Of a stretch of DNA of 64,000 nt, positions 1-7,839 are shown one piece after another. The notes beneath the pieces are model-generated. The model ran no database searches, was not told the origin of the DNA, and saw only the letters and a list, made by a program, of their open reading frames with translations. The DNA comes from a virus. The DNA lies in IMG/VR virus record IMGVR_UViG_3300045974_000100, positions 1-64,000 of that record. The stretch is one strand, 5' to 3'. How positions within the stretch are numbered: position 1 is the first letter of the stretch; each line of letters opens with the position of its first letter. A program made the position numbers and the translations under genes.

Positions 1-224
1 CGACCGTGACCGCTGACTGACAAGCCGCCGTTGAAGATCACGACAGTGCTGATGGAGTGCTCCTCAGTGCCGTCATAGGGGCGCACAGCATCGGGCTCGG
101 ACGGCGCAACATACATCGAGTGACCATTGACCTGCCATTCGGCATTCATAGGCAACGTCCCGTATGAAGCGAAGATTTCGAGGTTGCCGTTGTCGTCGCT
201 CTTAACCTTGAATCCGTACGTCAT
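1..224 (-). CDS. Hypothetical protein, 3' end outside window
   Basis: A leftward reading frame begins at an ATG at 224 and stays open to the window edge (74 complete codons, starting MTYGFKVKSDDNGN). An AAGGGA element lies about 10 nt upstream. It starts 3 nt after the stop of the preceding gene, so it belongs to the same leftward operon. The visible part is a small hydrophilic beta-rich chain with no motif I recognise. The C-terminus is missing because the gene runs off the window. Confidence 0.6.
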   Translation of the reverse strand, partial: MTYGFKVKSDDNGNLEIFASYGTLPMNAEWQVNGHSMYVAPSEPDAVRPYDGTEEHSISTVVIFNGGLSVSGHG

Positions 225-227
225 GGG

Positions 228-509
228 TTACCAATCCCTTGCTATTTGGGCTAACTCGGACAGGATGGGCGACCACTCCTTGATCAACATCTGAGCAGGA
301 CAGTTCACGTCCATGCCGCAGTGCAAGTTGATGAAGGTGTAGTACGCCGACTTGTGCTTACGGCCGGTACGAGTGCGTGTGACTTCAGGCTCCTTGTGGT
401 TCAGAGCCCACGCGTGGTCGTAGCCGCAGGTGTGTTCGGCCTTGATGATGACGGGTGCGTTCCCGCCGGTGACGATGTCCTTACGCAGGATCACCCAGTT
501 GAGCAGCAT
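228..509 (-). CDS. Hypothetical protein, 93 aa
   Basis: The ATG start overlaps the stop of the upstream gene at 509, which supports translational coupling. The protein has three cysteines and several histidines (CGYDH, HCGMDVNC), so metal binding is possible, but the spacing fits no zinc finger I know. A helical C-terminus follows. Function is unknown. Confidence 0.65.
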   Translation of the reverse strand: MLLNWVILRKDIVTGGNAPVIIKAEHTCGYDHAWALNHKEPEVTRTRTGRKHKSAYYTFINLHCGMDVNCPAQMLIKEWSPILSELAQIARDW

Positions 510-979
510 TAGTCCTCGATCTCCGGCAGCACTGCGCTAGTGACGGTGTGCTCCGGGACCGTGAGGCCCTCGGTCTGGATGTAGGTCATCAACTCGTAGA
601 AGTTGTACCGCAGAGCATCAGCCTTGACTACGGCCTCTTCCGCCTCGGCCAACTTCTTCTCGATCACGTCAGCGGCCTTGCCTAGCACGGCTTCGACCTC
701 GAGCGGCTCAGCCGGGAAGATCTGCACATCGGACTTGGGACCGTAGACGACGAACTTCGGGGTCGTGGCTTCGGTGTAGTTCTCACCCTGGGTGATCTCG
801 AACGCGGCGATGCCTGCCGTGCCCTCGGTGAGCATGACGTCGGTGACGATGCCGATGACGAGCTTGTAGGGGCTGGTCGAGTACTCCTGGTGCAGACGCT
901 TGTAGACGTCGCCCTTCTTCAGGTTGATGACGGTGATGATGTCAGCCGAGGCCTGGACGAGCTGGGTGAAGTTAGTCAT
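509..979 (-). CDS. Hypothetical protein, 156 aa
   Basis: This ATG-started gene overlaps its upstream neighbour by 4 nt and its downstream neighbour by 1 nt. The first 100 residues look like a mixed alpha/beta domain. Residues about 100-125 form a charged helix rich in Glu, Ala and Lys that could be a short coiled coil. No catalytic motif is visible and I do not recognise the family. Confidence 0.7.
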   Translation of the reverse strand: MTNFTQLVQASADIITVINLKKGDVYKRLHQEYSTSPYKLVIGIVTDVMLTEGTAGIAAFEITQGENYTEATTPKFVVYGPKSDVQIFPAEPLEVEAVLGKAADVIEKKLAEAEEAVVKADALRYNFYELMTYIQTEGLTVPEHTVTSAVLPEIED

Positions 980-1218
980 GAACGTGGGTCCTTAGGTGCG
1001 TGGAAGATGATGGATTCATTGCCGTGTTCGTCCATACGGACCAGGTCAGGCAACCCGTGGATCGAGGCGATCAGTTCAGACCATTCAGTGTCGTGAAGGA
1101 TGAACTGGCCTGCGTGCTGGAAGGTGCGGTTCTCGTCAGGTGCCACGAAGACCGTGACGGTGATGGGTGAGTTCAGGCCCTTGTGGACTTCGTGGGCGCG
1201 GAACTTGAAGATGCTCAT
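976..1218 (-). CDS. Hypothetical protein, 80 aa
   Basis: A short leftward gene coupled by 4-nt overlaps to both neighbours. The product is a small soluble protein of mixed charge with no recognisable domain. The coupled start and stop pairs in this cluster are the main evidence that it is real. Confidence 0.65.
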   Translation of the reverse strand: MSIFKFRAHEVHKGLNSPITVTVFVAPDENRTFQHAGQFILHDTEWSELIASIHGLPDLVRMDEHGNESIIFHAPKDPRS

Positions 1219-1406
1219 GAGTAGTTACTCGGATCCTCTTGTAGCTGGTTGCAGCCCACGGACAGATCGAGGATGGTCCACTCGTCGATGATGGTTTTGC
1301 CGCCCTCGTAGTGACAGGCGTCGATGCGGAAACGTGTGCAGTAGATGCCGTCCATGGAAGGCATGTGGAGTTCGTCCCCGACCTCCTTGCGGACATTGAC
1401 GATCAT
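1215..1406 (-). CDS. Hypothetical protein, 63 aa
   Basis: I place the start at the ATG at 1406 (protein MIVNVRKEVGDELH). It forms an ATGA overlap with the upstream stop at 1403. A more upstream in-frame start at 1433 would run deeper into that gene. The product has three cysteines and short beta strands. No function can be assigned. Confidence 0.6.
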   Translation of the reverse strand: MIVNVRKEVGDELHMPSMDGIYCTRFRIDACHYEGGKTIIDEWTILDLSVGCNQLQEDPSNYS

Positions 1407-1729
1407 TCCGGCACCTCCGCTGTGAAGATCCACTCGACGCGGACACCGGTGTAGTTGTCCTCAGTGACGCGGAGGCTGTAGTCGCGGTTGGTATGCGGAA
1501 TGTGTTCACCCTTCTCATCAAGCAACGCGTCACACCCTTTGCAATCGACCTCGCGGTAGCGCAGGGTCTGGGAACGCTGCTCAGTAACGACAGTGCCGGG
1601 GAAGTCCTGCTCGAGTTTCCACAGCGCCATCTTCGGGTCCGAGGCCATCTCAGCGACGATGTCGACGTAGGCGTTCTCAATGAGGACTCGGTCAATGTCT
1701 TGGACCCAGCCGTACTGGCGTTTAGTCAT
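1403..1729 (-). CDS. Hypothetical protein, 108 aa, possible metal-binding CxxC
   Basis: The ATG-started gene overlaps both neighbours (8 nt upstream, 4 nt downstream). A CKGC motif at about residue 63, in the context YREVDCKGCDALL, resembles a zinc-knuckle half, but only one CxxC pair is present. The N-terminus is helical. The family is not recognised. Confidence 0.68.
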   Translation of the reverse strand: MTKRQYGWVQDIDRVLIENAYVDIVAEMASDPKMALWKLEQDFPGTVVTEQRSQTLRYREVDCKGCDALLDEKGEHIPHTNRDYSLRVTEDNYTGVRVEWIFTAEVPE

Positions 1730-2018
1730 CCTTCTTCACCCGGTACTCCCGTGACCCTTCCTCTCTCGGTTCCCAATGGGTGACCGTGCCGTCCTCCTGC
1801 GTGGCTGAGAAACCAGCATCAATAAACGGCATGGGGATGATCTTGCCGTCCAGGAAACCGCCATGCAGTTGCACCAGGAACGGACGCGGAGTGGTCGGAG
1901 GCCAGTTCTTGAAACGGCCGTTGATCATGGTGATGCGTTGCCGTTCGTAGGCCTCAGCCTCCACCTGGAACGGGATCGGCACGCGGGTGTGCAATTCGGC
2001 TTCGAGCTCATCGCTCAT
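1722..2018 (-). CDS. Hypothetical protein, 98 aa
   Basis: The ATG at 2018 is preceded by a strong GGAGG about 6 nt upstream, marking a fresh translation start after the intergenic hairpin at 2083-2115. The protein is beta-rich (PRPFLVQLHGGFLDGK) with a charged end. Small proteins of this kind are common in the early regions of actinobacteriophages, but I cannot name this one. Confidence 0.7.
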   Translation of the reverse strand: MSDELEAELHTRVPIPFQVEAEAYERQRITMINGRFKNWPPTTPRPFLVQLHGGFLDGKIIPMPFIDAGFSATQEDGTVTHWEPREEGSREYRVKKDD

Positions 2019-2082
2019 GGGTTTCCTCCAAAGAAAATGCCCCCACCCCGAAAGGCAAGAGCGTCTGGCAGGCTGTGCGGGA

Positions 2083-2115
2083 GGGGGTCCCTCGGTGAGC
2101 GGCCTTGGGACCCCC
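2083..2115 (-). terminator. Intergenic 9-bp-stem hairpin
   Basis: GGGGGTCCC at 2083-2091 pairs perfectly with GGGACCCCC at 2107-2115 around a 15-nt loop. It sits between the DUF932 gene and the next leftward gene. No U-tract follows on either strand, so it may be an RNA-stability or attenuation hairpin rather than a full intrinsic terminator. Confidence 0.45.
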
Positions 2116-2126
2116 GTTCACCCCAC

Positions 2127-3113
2127 CTACAGGGCTGCCAGGATGCGTAGCGCGTCGGTTTTGGACGAGTCTCCGCGGAGCATCTGACGTTTGATGCGGG
2201 TGTCTTCGCTGTTCGCTCGGGTGAAGTGGTCAGCCATCTCGATCGCCGTCTGCATGACACCGTAGGCGTTGCCCCGGATCCCGTCAGTGGTGACAGCGTT
2301 CTCGTAGATGTTCTGGAACTGGGCCCGGCGCTGCATGACGCGGGACAACTGCACCCCACTCATGTCCGTGGAGTGCGGGATCCACTTGTCGATGAACTCG
2401 ACGAGCTGCGTCTTGGAGATCTGCTTGGTGACCAGTTCGGTGGCGATCTCCTTCCACTCCTCCTGGGTGCGGATGGCCTCGAGCATGGCCCGTCGTGCGT
2501 CCTTGACACGTTCCTGCCAGTTCGCGGTGTGCTTGATGGTCCAGCCGAACTTGTGCTTCTTGATGTTGTGGTCGGCGGCCGCCATCGTGTTCGCACAGAC
2601 AATGCGCACGGACGAGGCTCCGGCCCTCAGGCCTGAAGAGCCGTCGTGCGACGTCCAGAAGTTGGCGTAGTTCGCTGTGAGCGAAGGGTCCGTGGGGATC
2701 TGGAAAGGCTCGTCGACCAGGATCGTGGCGGCGATCGACCGACCACCGTCGAGGGAGACGACAGCGTCGAAGTTCAGCCGGCGCCCCAGGTCGCTGCCCA
2801 TGATGGCGTCGATGGTGTCACCGAACGTCTTGTTGTCGATGAGGGCGTAGGTGGACTTAGCCATGCCGAGGACCTCATCGGTGTCGTCACGGCGGATCTG
2901 CTTGAAAGCGTCCGAGTAGAGCAATCTCTGCTCTGTGGCGGTGGGCGCCAGTGGGTGGTCCCAGTAAGGCATGGGGACTTCGTACACGTCCCAGTCCATG
3001 CCGGCGATTGTGGCGGCCTCGGCGAAGGACTCGGGGTACTCGTCAACGACGGTTCCCATGCCGTGCCAGGCGGGTACGCGGACGAACACTCCGCGGTCGA
3101 AACGTGGTGCCAT
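2127..3113 (-). CDS. DUF932 phage/plasmid-like protein
   Basis: The 328-aa product matches the DUF932 (TIGR03299, phage/plasmid-like) family in length and layout. It has an N-terminal AWHGMGTVVDEY-type opening, a central beta region, the RIVCANTM segment near residue 170 and a helical C-terminus. The family is widespread in phages and plasmids and lies near replication genes, but its biochemical role is not settled. The start is the ATG at 3113, with AAGGAG about 7 nt upstream. It begins the downstream half of the early operon. Confidence 0.85.
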   Translation of the reverse strand: MAPRFDRGVFVRVPAWHGMGTVVDEYPESFAEAATIAGMDWDVYEVPMPYWDHPLAPTATEQRLLYSDAFKQIRRDDTDEVLGMAKSTYALIDNKTFGDTIDAIMGSDLGRRLNFDAVVSLDGGRSIAATILVDEPFQIPTDPSLTANYANFWTSHDGSSGLRAGASSVRIVCANTMAAADHNIKKHKFGWTIKHTANWQERVKDARRAMLEAIRTQEEWKEIATELVTKQISKTQLVEFIDKWIPHSTDMSGVQLSRVMQRRAQFQNIYENAVTTDGIRGNAYGVMQTAIEMADHFTRANSEDTRIKRQMLRGDSSKTDALRILAAL

Positions 3114-3130
3114 GTGGTGCTCCTTGTGTG

Positions 3131-3469
3131 TCAGTCGCTCGAGTAGTGCTCCATCGTGACGTGTGCGATTGACCGGCGGAAGCCTTCGATGAGGTATTCC
3201 TTGGGAGCGCCGCAGTGTTCTGTGTGTCGGATCAGTTCAGCTGCAAGCGCTTTGGCCATTTCCGTGGTGATCGCGTGGAGTTCGAGGTAGTCGTCACGAA
3301 GCTGTTGGACGGCTGCACTGTCCTTCGCAGTGCCGATGAGGTCTTCATAGACGTAGGTGGCGGCCGCGCTGACAGGGAGAGCAGCCTTGGCCAGGCCACC
3401 CTCCCCGTCAGTGTCTTCCAGGAACGCCAAGGTGATGGCGAGCATGGACAGACGCGCGTCGGATGTCAT
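3131..3469 (-). CDS. Hypothetical alpha-helical protein, 112 aa
   Basis: This mostly helical soluble protein starts at the ATG at 3469, coupled to the stop of its neighbour. It has two cysteines, no membrane segment and no visible catalytic motif. Its size and helical pattern would fit a small accessory protein of early phage metabolism, which is only a guess. Confidence 0.68.
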   Translation of the reverse strand: MTSDARLSMLAITLAFLEDTDGEGGLAKAALPVSAAATYVYEDLIGTAKDSAAVQQLRDDYLELHAITTEMAKALAAELIRHTEHCGAPKEYLIEGFRRSIAHVTMEHYSSD

Positions 3470-3843
3470 TACAGGTACTGGAACGACACGTCGATGCGGC
3501 CCTTTTGGACGTTCAGTTCCAGGGCCTGGGTGACGTTGCCTTCCGGGTCGTGCTTGAGCAGGGTGAGGGAACCACCGACGGTGAAGTTCTGTCCCTCGAC
3601 CGGGAGGATCGCGTAGTCGTCTTCGGTGGGCTGGTATTCGTCATAGCCAGCGTCGACGAGGTCTGCAGGGTCGTAGTCGGCGTACTCGGTGACGTCGACG
3701 GGCGGTTCGAATCCGCGCATGGGTGTGAGCCCGATGAGGTTGTCGTCGGGGATGCCGGGCGGGATGGGCATGTTGGGTAGGGCTGCGTCGGGCTGGGGGA
3801 CGCGGCGGCGGCGGGTGGGGCGGTCAGCGGGTGACTCAGACAC
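3469..3843 (-). CDS. Hypothetical proline-rich acidic protein, 124 aa
   Basis: A GTG start at 3843 is supported by an AAGGG element 8 nt upstream and overlaps the end of the HTH gene by 8 nt. The first 20 residues are Arg/Pro-rich (RPTRRRRVPQP), followed by a disordered Pro/Asp region and a C-terminal beta strand pair. A disordered basic tail on an acidic body could bind nucleic acid. Function is unknown. Confidence 0.62.
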   Translation of the reverse strand: MSESPADRPTRRRRVPQPDAALPNMPIPPGIPDDNLIGLTPMRGFEPPVDVTEYADYDPADLVDAGYDEYQPTEDDYAILPVEGQNFTVGGSLTLLKHDPEGNVTQALELNVQKGRIDVSFQYL

Positions 3844-4051
3844 TGGTTTTCCCTTCGATGTATCGGCGAAGTTCAGCGGCCTGAACGCGGGCGCGTGGCT
3901 GCTTGGAGTCCTTCACTCGAATGTCCACGGTGGCGAGTTCGCCTGTTTTGATGAGCCGGTAGACATGCATCCGGGAACATCGTAGAGCGTCTGCCACATC
4001 GGGAATGGTGAGTAGCTGGGGTGTTCCCGTGAGCGGTTCGGGTGTCTCCAT
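3836..4051 (-). CDS. Excisionase-like helix-turn-helix DNA-binding protein
   Basis: The 71-aa product has a MerR/excisionase-type winged HTH: LLTIPDVADALRCS at residues 13-26, then MHVYRLIKTGEL at 28-39 and a basic wing. This is the HTH_17 pattern seen in phage excisionases and small transcription factors. No integrase gene lies in the window, so a role as a transcriptional regulator is as likely as one as a recombination directionality factor. It is the last purely regulatory-looking gene before two virion-like genes upstream in the same operon. Confidence 0.75.
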   Translation of the reverse strand: METPEPLTGTPQLLTIPDVADALRCSRMHVYRLIKTGELATVDIRVKDSKQPRARVQAAELRRYIEGKTSV

Positions 4052-4090
4052 GCGTCACATACTGCATCACACCGTCACCGGTGTCTAGTC

Positions 4091-4675
4091 CTAGAGGACA
4101 GGCATCCCAGAAATCGGTCCAGCGACCGTCAAATAGATGCTCGTCACCGAACCGTTGATCTGATAGCAGGCCACATAGGACCCGATAACGTCCCCAGCCA
4201 CGCACGGAATCAGTGCCATGGCATTGGCGAACGCCGTGTTGCCGTTGATGTCCGTGACCAACGTCTTGCCGTTGACCATGGCAACCGTATTGACCGAGAA
4301 GTCGTGCTCGAAGTGGGACGTACCAGTACCAGGAGCGAAACCTGCCTGCGCAGTGGCGATGTAGAGCCCGTCTCGAGCCACCACCACACCGCCAGAACTG
4401 AACGTCATATCGGTGTCATTGGCCGACGAATACAGACCCTCCCACGACACCTGCACTGGAGCGGCACCAAACGTGAGAGCGATCGGGGTAGTGGTCTTGT
4501 ACACAACGATCGACCCGGCCGGCGGTGATGGGGTAATGCCTTGCCATTCGCCGTTCTTGTACATCAGCGCATGCGTCGGGCCGCCAGGGAGAACATCAGT
4601 GAGGTCAGTCAACTGATGGGTGTGACCCAACCTGGCCTGCTGAGTGCCCACCTTCATACCGGGATTGCCAGCCAT
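4091..4675 (-). CDS. Virion-type beta-sandwich protein, C1q/TNF-like
   Basis: The 194-aa chain opens with a short GHTHQLTDLTDV segment, common as a connector in phage fibres. It continues with a beta-rich jelly-roll-like domain whose GVVVARDGLYIATAQAGF segment near residue 95 resembles C1q/TNF-like domains of phage fibre and decoration proteins. The start codon overlaps the stop of the 434-aa fibre-like gene upstream, so the two are probably made together. A structural gene inside the leftward, replication-type operon is unusual. A fibre head or capsid decoration role is inferred from fold-like pattern only. Confidence 0.6.
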   Translation of the reverse strand: MAGNPGMKVGTQQARLGHTHQLTDLTDVLPGGPTHALMYKNGEWQGITPSPPAGSIVVYKTTTPIALTFGAAPVQVSWEGLYSSANDTDMTFSSGGVVVARDGLYIATAQAGFAPGTGTSHFEHDFSVNTVAMVNGKTLVTDINGNTAFANAMALIPCVAGDVIGSYVACYQINGSVTSIYLTVAGPISGMPVL

Positions 4676-5979
4676 TACGGCACCGTCACTCTCAACGTGA
4701 ATAGCGGAAGGGTGTCAGTCAAACCGATATGAGCGTCCAGGTGGTTCGTGCCGATGCCGGCCGACAGGACGTTGTTCCACATCAGGCCTTTAGCGTCCCC
4801 ATGCAGTAACGGATTCAAGAAGTCCGCAGCACCGGCGACCTGCAAGATGTACATGCGGTATTGCCCGCTTGGCTGCCCGGATCCGCTCCATGCGTCGATG
4901 TTCAGTCCGAGGACCCAGCCACCCGTACCGGTCAAACCAGTGATTGTGCCTTCAACCCACCTGGTGGTGTCAGTGATGTGCACACACCGCACCCGGTTGC
5001 CGATCGCATACGAACCCATGTTGTTGCCGCCAGTGGTGGCCACGCTGATGATGTTCGCGCCCATAGCTGGAGCGAAAGCGCCCACGATCGTGTTGTTGTA
5101 GCCGGCGGACACGAAAGGCAACGAGATCCATGCTTCAGTGCCAGGAAACATCCCCACGCCGGCGAACGCTGTACCGGTGAGGTACTGGTGGCCGGTGGTG
5201 GAGTCAAACGTCACCGACATGTCAGCGTAGGTGTGCAACTTCCACGGGATCGTCTGTCGCGCCGTCACACCCAACTGAGGAAGCGAGGACACATAGACCT
5301 CAACCTTGGACACTGTCGACCCGATAAGTGGTTGAAGGTCAGCAAGGTCATACCAACTCAAACCCTGCCAATAGTCGAAACCAGTACCAGAAGTTCCTGT
5401 CCGGCCGGTGATGGCGTGCAGTGTTGCAGGGTCAACCCAATCCCATCCGTCGGTGCTGCTGCCGCCACCAGAGCCCACAAGATACGGCTTGATGTAGTAG
5501 ACGCCAGAGGTGTTGAGCGCATCAATGAAGTTGATCGTGCCATCAGTGATGTTGAGCGTGATTGCTGTGTTGATGCCCGTTCCGGTGCCGGTGACGTTCG
5601 CCGACTCAGGGGAGGTGATGAGGTCAGATAAGGCCGCCACCACACGATGCTGATAGCGGCCCGTTCCCAACCCGTTCAACGTGATCGATGCTGTTGTGCC
5701 CGTGTCGGGTTGCGGTGTGGATGCCACGATCTTGTTGTTGGACACGTCGACCAGGAGGTAGAAGTTCGCCCCACTGACCTGGTTCCACGTGTAGGTGATG
5801 ATGCCGTAGTTGCCGCTCACGCTGAATGTCGCCACAAACCCGGTCGGGGCCGAGAGAGCGTCGGTGATCGACTTCGGCGTCCATGTGTCACTCGGTCCGA
5901 CGGTCCAGTCCGAGCCGACCATGTTGCCGCTAAACGGAAGGAAGATCCTCGGTGTAGGAGTACTCGTCAGACGGCTCAT
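4675..5979 (-). CDS. Putative minor tail/fibre protein with FN3-like domain
   Basis: The 434-aa product has a fibronectin type III-like segment at about residues 42-135 (APTGFVATF, ITYTWNQVSGANFY, GTGRYQHRVVA). A long Gly/Thr/Ser-rich beta region follows, typical of receptor-binding tail proteins. I start it at the ATG at 5979 because GGAG lies 7 nt upstream; a TTG three bases further out is less likely. It overlaps the end of the HTH gene by about 50 nt. It is coupled to the C1q-like gene downstream, so the pair may form one adhesin lying far from the main tail operon. Confidence 0.6.
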   Translation of the reverse strand: MSRLTSTPTPRIFLPFSGNMVGSDWTVGPSDTWTPKSITDALSAPTGFVATFSVSGNYGIITYTWNQVSGANFYLLVDVSNNKIVASTPQPDTGTTASITLNGLGTGRYQHRVVAALSDLITSPESANVTGTGTGINTAITLNITDGTINFIDALNTSGVYYIKPYLVGSGGGSSTDGWDWVDPATLHAITGRTGTSGTGFDYWQGLSWYDLADLQPLIGSTVSKVEVYVSSLPQLGVTARQTIPWKLHTYADMSVTFDSTTGHQYLTGTAFAGVGMFPGTEAWISLPFVSAGYNNTIVGAFAPAMGANIISVATTGGNNMGSYAIGNRVRCVHITDTTRWVEGTITGLTGTGGWVLGLNIDAWSGSGQPSGQYRMYILQVAGAADFLNPLLHGDAKGLMWNNVLSAGIGTNHLDAHIGLTDTLPLFTLRVTVP

Positions 5980-6487
5980 CAATTCGCTCCACGCTTGTGG
6001 TGTACATGGCGTTGGCTGCGGCTTGTTCCAAAGCCAAACGGTACCCCTCGGGGTCGTTTCGGGTGACGAGCGTGTGTAGCAACGTCGCCGAATCCAATGT
6101 CTCCAGGCCCATCAACTTGGCCCGTTTGTCGATGTAGGACAGCACCGTCCGAGCGGCGTTCACGTCGCCAGCGAGGGCGGCCGGATAGATCGCAGCCTGC
6201 ATCTCGTCGAGCCGTTCAATCTCCAACTGCAGCTGCTCGGTCTTCTTGGCCTGGGACACCATGTCGGCGGCCTCTTTGAGGTGCGTCACGGTGATCTGGC
6301 TGACCTCGTGGTGGGTGATGCCCAGTTCCTCGGCGATCTGCCAATAGGACTTGCCCTGGCGCCGGAGCCGGAGAGCCTCAGCGTTGCGCTTGTCGCGTTC
6401 CTCTTGTTCAGCGATCTCCGCCTCGGCTAACTGCCGGGCTTCGATCTCCTTGGCGAGCAAACCGCCGGCTGTGGGCTTACGAGGCAT
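5930..6487 (-). CDS. HTH protein resembling a small terminase subunit
   Basis: The 185-aa product has a helix-turn-helix near residues 42-62 (GKSYWQIAEELGITHHEVSQ). A charged helix follows, then the segment IYPAALAGDVNAARTVLSYI with a RAKLMGLE ending. That AGDxxAxxxxLxxxxxRAKLxGL pattern is common in phage small-terminase-like proteins. AGGAAGG lies 8 nt before the ATG at 6487, so I prefer this start to the in-frame GTG at 6496. The large terminase is 20 kb away on the other strand, so DNA recognition for packaging is an inference. Confidence 0.6.
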   Translation of the reverse strand: MPRKPTAGGLLAKEIEARQLAEAEIAEQEERDKRNAEALRLRRQGKSYWQIAEELGITHHEVSQITVTHLKEAADMVSQAKKTEQLQLEIERLDEMQAAIYPAALAGDVNAARTVLSYIDKRAKLMGLETLDSATLLHTLVTRNDPEGYRLALEQAAANAMYTTSVERIDEPSDEYSYTEDLPSV

Positions 6488-6767
6488 GAGCGACACCTTC
6501 CTGGCTGTGGGTTATAGATTCCCACAAAGCGAACGCCACGGCCCTGTTGCCGGAAGCCATACGGAGCAGTTTGCGCCGTTCAGCGGCGGACTGGCCTCCC
6601 CACACTCCCCATTGGTCCTCAGTCTTGAGAGCCAACTTCAAGCAACGGGCCGTGGCATGACACCAACCACAGATCGCTTTTGCCTTGAGGATCTCGCAAT
6701 GCGTCATCACTTCGTCAAGCCCGAACATCACCACTGGGCTCAAGCCCTTGCATAGGGCCTTCTCCAT
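6477..6767 (-). CDS. whiB: WhiB-family iron-sulfur transcription factor
   Basis: The 96-aa product has four cysteines in WhiB spacing: C6, then C33-x2-C36-x5-C42, to bind a 4Fe-4S cluster. The family turn GVWGG lies at residues 54-58, followed by a basic AAERRKLLR tail for DNA binding. WhiB proteins are restricted to actinobacteria and their phages and act with the principal sigma factor to regulate transcription, which points to the host group. The start at 6767 keeps the first cluster cysteine. It overlaps the resolvase gene by 53 nt and the HTH gene by 11 nt. Confidence 0.9.
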   Translation of the reverse strand: MEKALCKGLSPVVMFGLDEVMTHCEILKAKAICGWCHATARCLKLALKTEDQWGVWGGQSAAERRKLLRMASGNRAVAFALWESITHSQEGVAHAS

Positions 6768-7278
6768 CGTCGAATCCGAAATACGAGTGTCCGAATAGGG
6801 CGATACACGCAGCGTCGATGCTGTCCTGGGACGAGCAGAAGTCAAAGATGTCCGGGTGCTCAACTGCGAGCCACCTCGCAATGTCGCTCTTGCTGGCATT
6901 CCCCGCCCCTATGACTTTCTTCTTCCACACCATGGGATGAACAAACGTCAATCGCGACAATGGGACCCCAGCGCCATAAGCGGCAGAGGCCAAAGCCCCT
7001 TGAACGCGAGACATCCTCAACCCGGTTCGCATGTCCTTGTGGCCTTGAATCGAGTCCTCGATGACGACATAAGGTTCCCACTCCGGTGGCGCCGCGGAGA
7101 TGAACCCTCCCAACCACTGGGCCAAATTGGTGATGTAGAGCGTGTCGTCCTGCTTCTCAGCCAACTCCATTTCCTTCGTGGCCCACCAATCACCGGGATA
7201 CCAATGGCTTGAAGGGAAGAACGATGCGATGGCAATGCGCCTGGTCGCATAGTCGACACCGATGATGTACGGAGTCAC
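6715..7278 (-). CDS. RuvC-like Holliday junction resolvase
   Basis: The 187-aa protein has an RNase H-like fold with RuvC-type acidic residues: D9 in YIIGVDYATRR, E74 in VVIEDSIQG, and D152/D155 in SQDSIDAACIALFG. RuvC enzymes cut four-way junctions, and phage versions resolve replication or recombination intermediates before packaging. The start is a GTG at 7278, forming a GTGA overlap with the upstream stop. It sits between WhiB and a mini transglycosylase, upstream of which lie the replication genes. Confidence 0.8.
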   Translation of the reverse strand: MTPYIIGVDYATRRIAIASFFPSSHWYPGDWWATKEMELAEKQDDTLYITNLAQWLGGFISAAPPEWEPYVVIEDSIQGHKDMRTGLRMSRVQGALASAAYGAGVPLSRLTFVHPMVWKKKVIGAGNASKSDIARWLAVEHPDIFDFCSSQDSIDAACIALFGHSYFGFDDGEGPMQGLEPSGDVRA

Positions 7279-7502
7279 AGTCCTGCTTTCTTCGAGCAGA
7301 CAGGCCAAGCACCCCATCCCTGACGGGCCTGGATGTATTTGGCTAAGCGGAGCTGCTGTGCGGCGCTGGTGAAGCGGGCCTTGTCAGCCTTGACCCCGAT
7401 GTTGGGGAACCAGCGCTTGTCGATCTGGAACAGGCCCACGTAGGTGTGGGACCAGTCGACTTCGTGGACGTGCATGCGGCTTTCACAGAAAGCGATGGTC
7501 AT
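7275..7502 (-). CDS. Mini lytic transglycosylase-like protein, 75 aa
   Basis: The product MTIAFCESRMHVHEV looks like the catalytic core of transglycosylase/Rpf-type lysozyme folds. It has a catalytic-type glutamate at E7 in the CESR motif, GLFQID at 23-28 and GWGAWPVC at 62-69. C6 and C69 could form a disulfide as in Rpf domains. I start at the ATG at 7502, with a GGA 7 nt upstream; a much longer in-frame extension to 7847 reads through the neighbouring gene and has no lysozyme features. No signal peptide is visible. At 75 aa it is near the minimum for this fold, so activity is uncertain. Confidence 0.6.
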   Translation of the reverse strand: MTIAFCESRMHVHEVDWSHTYVGLFQIDKRWFPNIGVKADKARFTSAAQQLRLAKYIQARQGWGAWPVCSKKAGL

Positions 7503-7839
7503 CCAAGGTTCCGGCAACACCATTGAACGCGAGGAGAGCAACGTACTCTTCCGGCGTGAGGATGACGGCTGCAAGGTCGGGGTCGATGACTCCACTACGG
7601 CCGACGACTTTGTAGTTCCTGAGGATCTGTTCCCATGACTCAACTTCGGCATTGGGGAAAAGAACGTCAGTGGCCTGCTTGAGGCCAGGTGGGGCTTCGC
7701 TGGAGACACGCCAGCCGTCAAGGTCTCGGGTGTAGATCGGGATGAGGGCGCCGATGCTACGTCTTGCGGTGCAGAGGAGGGACCCCAAAGGAGGCTCAAC
7801 GTCAGGCAACTCATCAAGGTTAAGGAACTCAACTTCCAT
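7483..7839 (-). CDS. Hypothetical protein, 118 aa
   Basis: This soluble acidic protein is placed from the ATG at 7839; a TTG at 7857 is an alternative with no ribosome-binding site. A GGAG lies 12 nt before the chosen ATG, longer than usual. The chain is Asp/Glu-rich at its start (EVEFLNLDELPDVEP) and ends in a helical segment. Its end overlaps the mini transglycosylase gene by 20 nt. No domain is recognised. Confidence 0.62.
   Translation of the reverse strand: MEVEFLNLDELPDVEPPLGSLLCTARRSIGALIPIYTRDLDGWRVSSEAPPGLKQATDVLFPNAEVESWEQILRNYKVVGRSGVIDPDLAAVILTPEEYVALLAFNGVAGTLDDHRFL

Noticed and set aside
3695-3725. tRNA T-arm-like GGTTCGAATCC
   Set aside because: No matching acceptor, D or anticodon arms upstream; it lies within a coupled coding gene.
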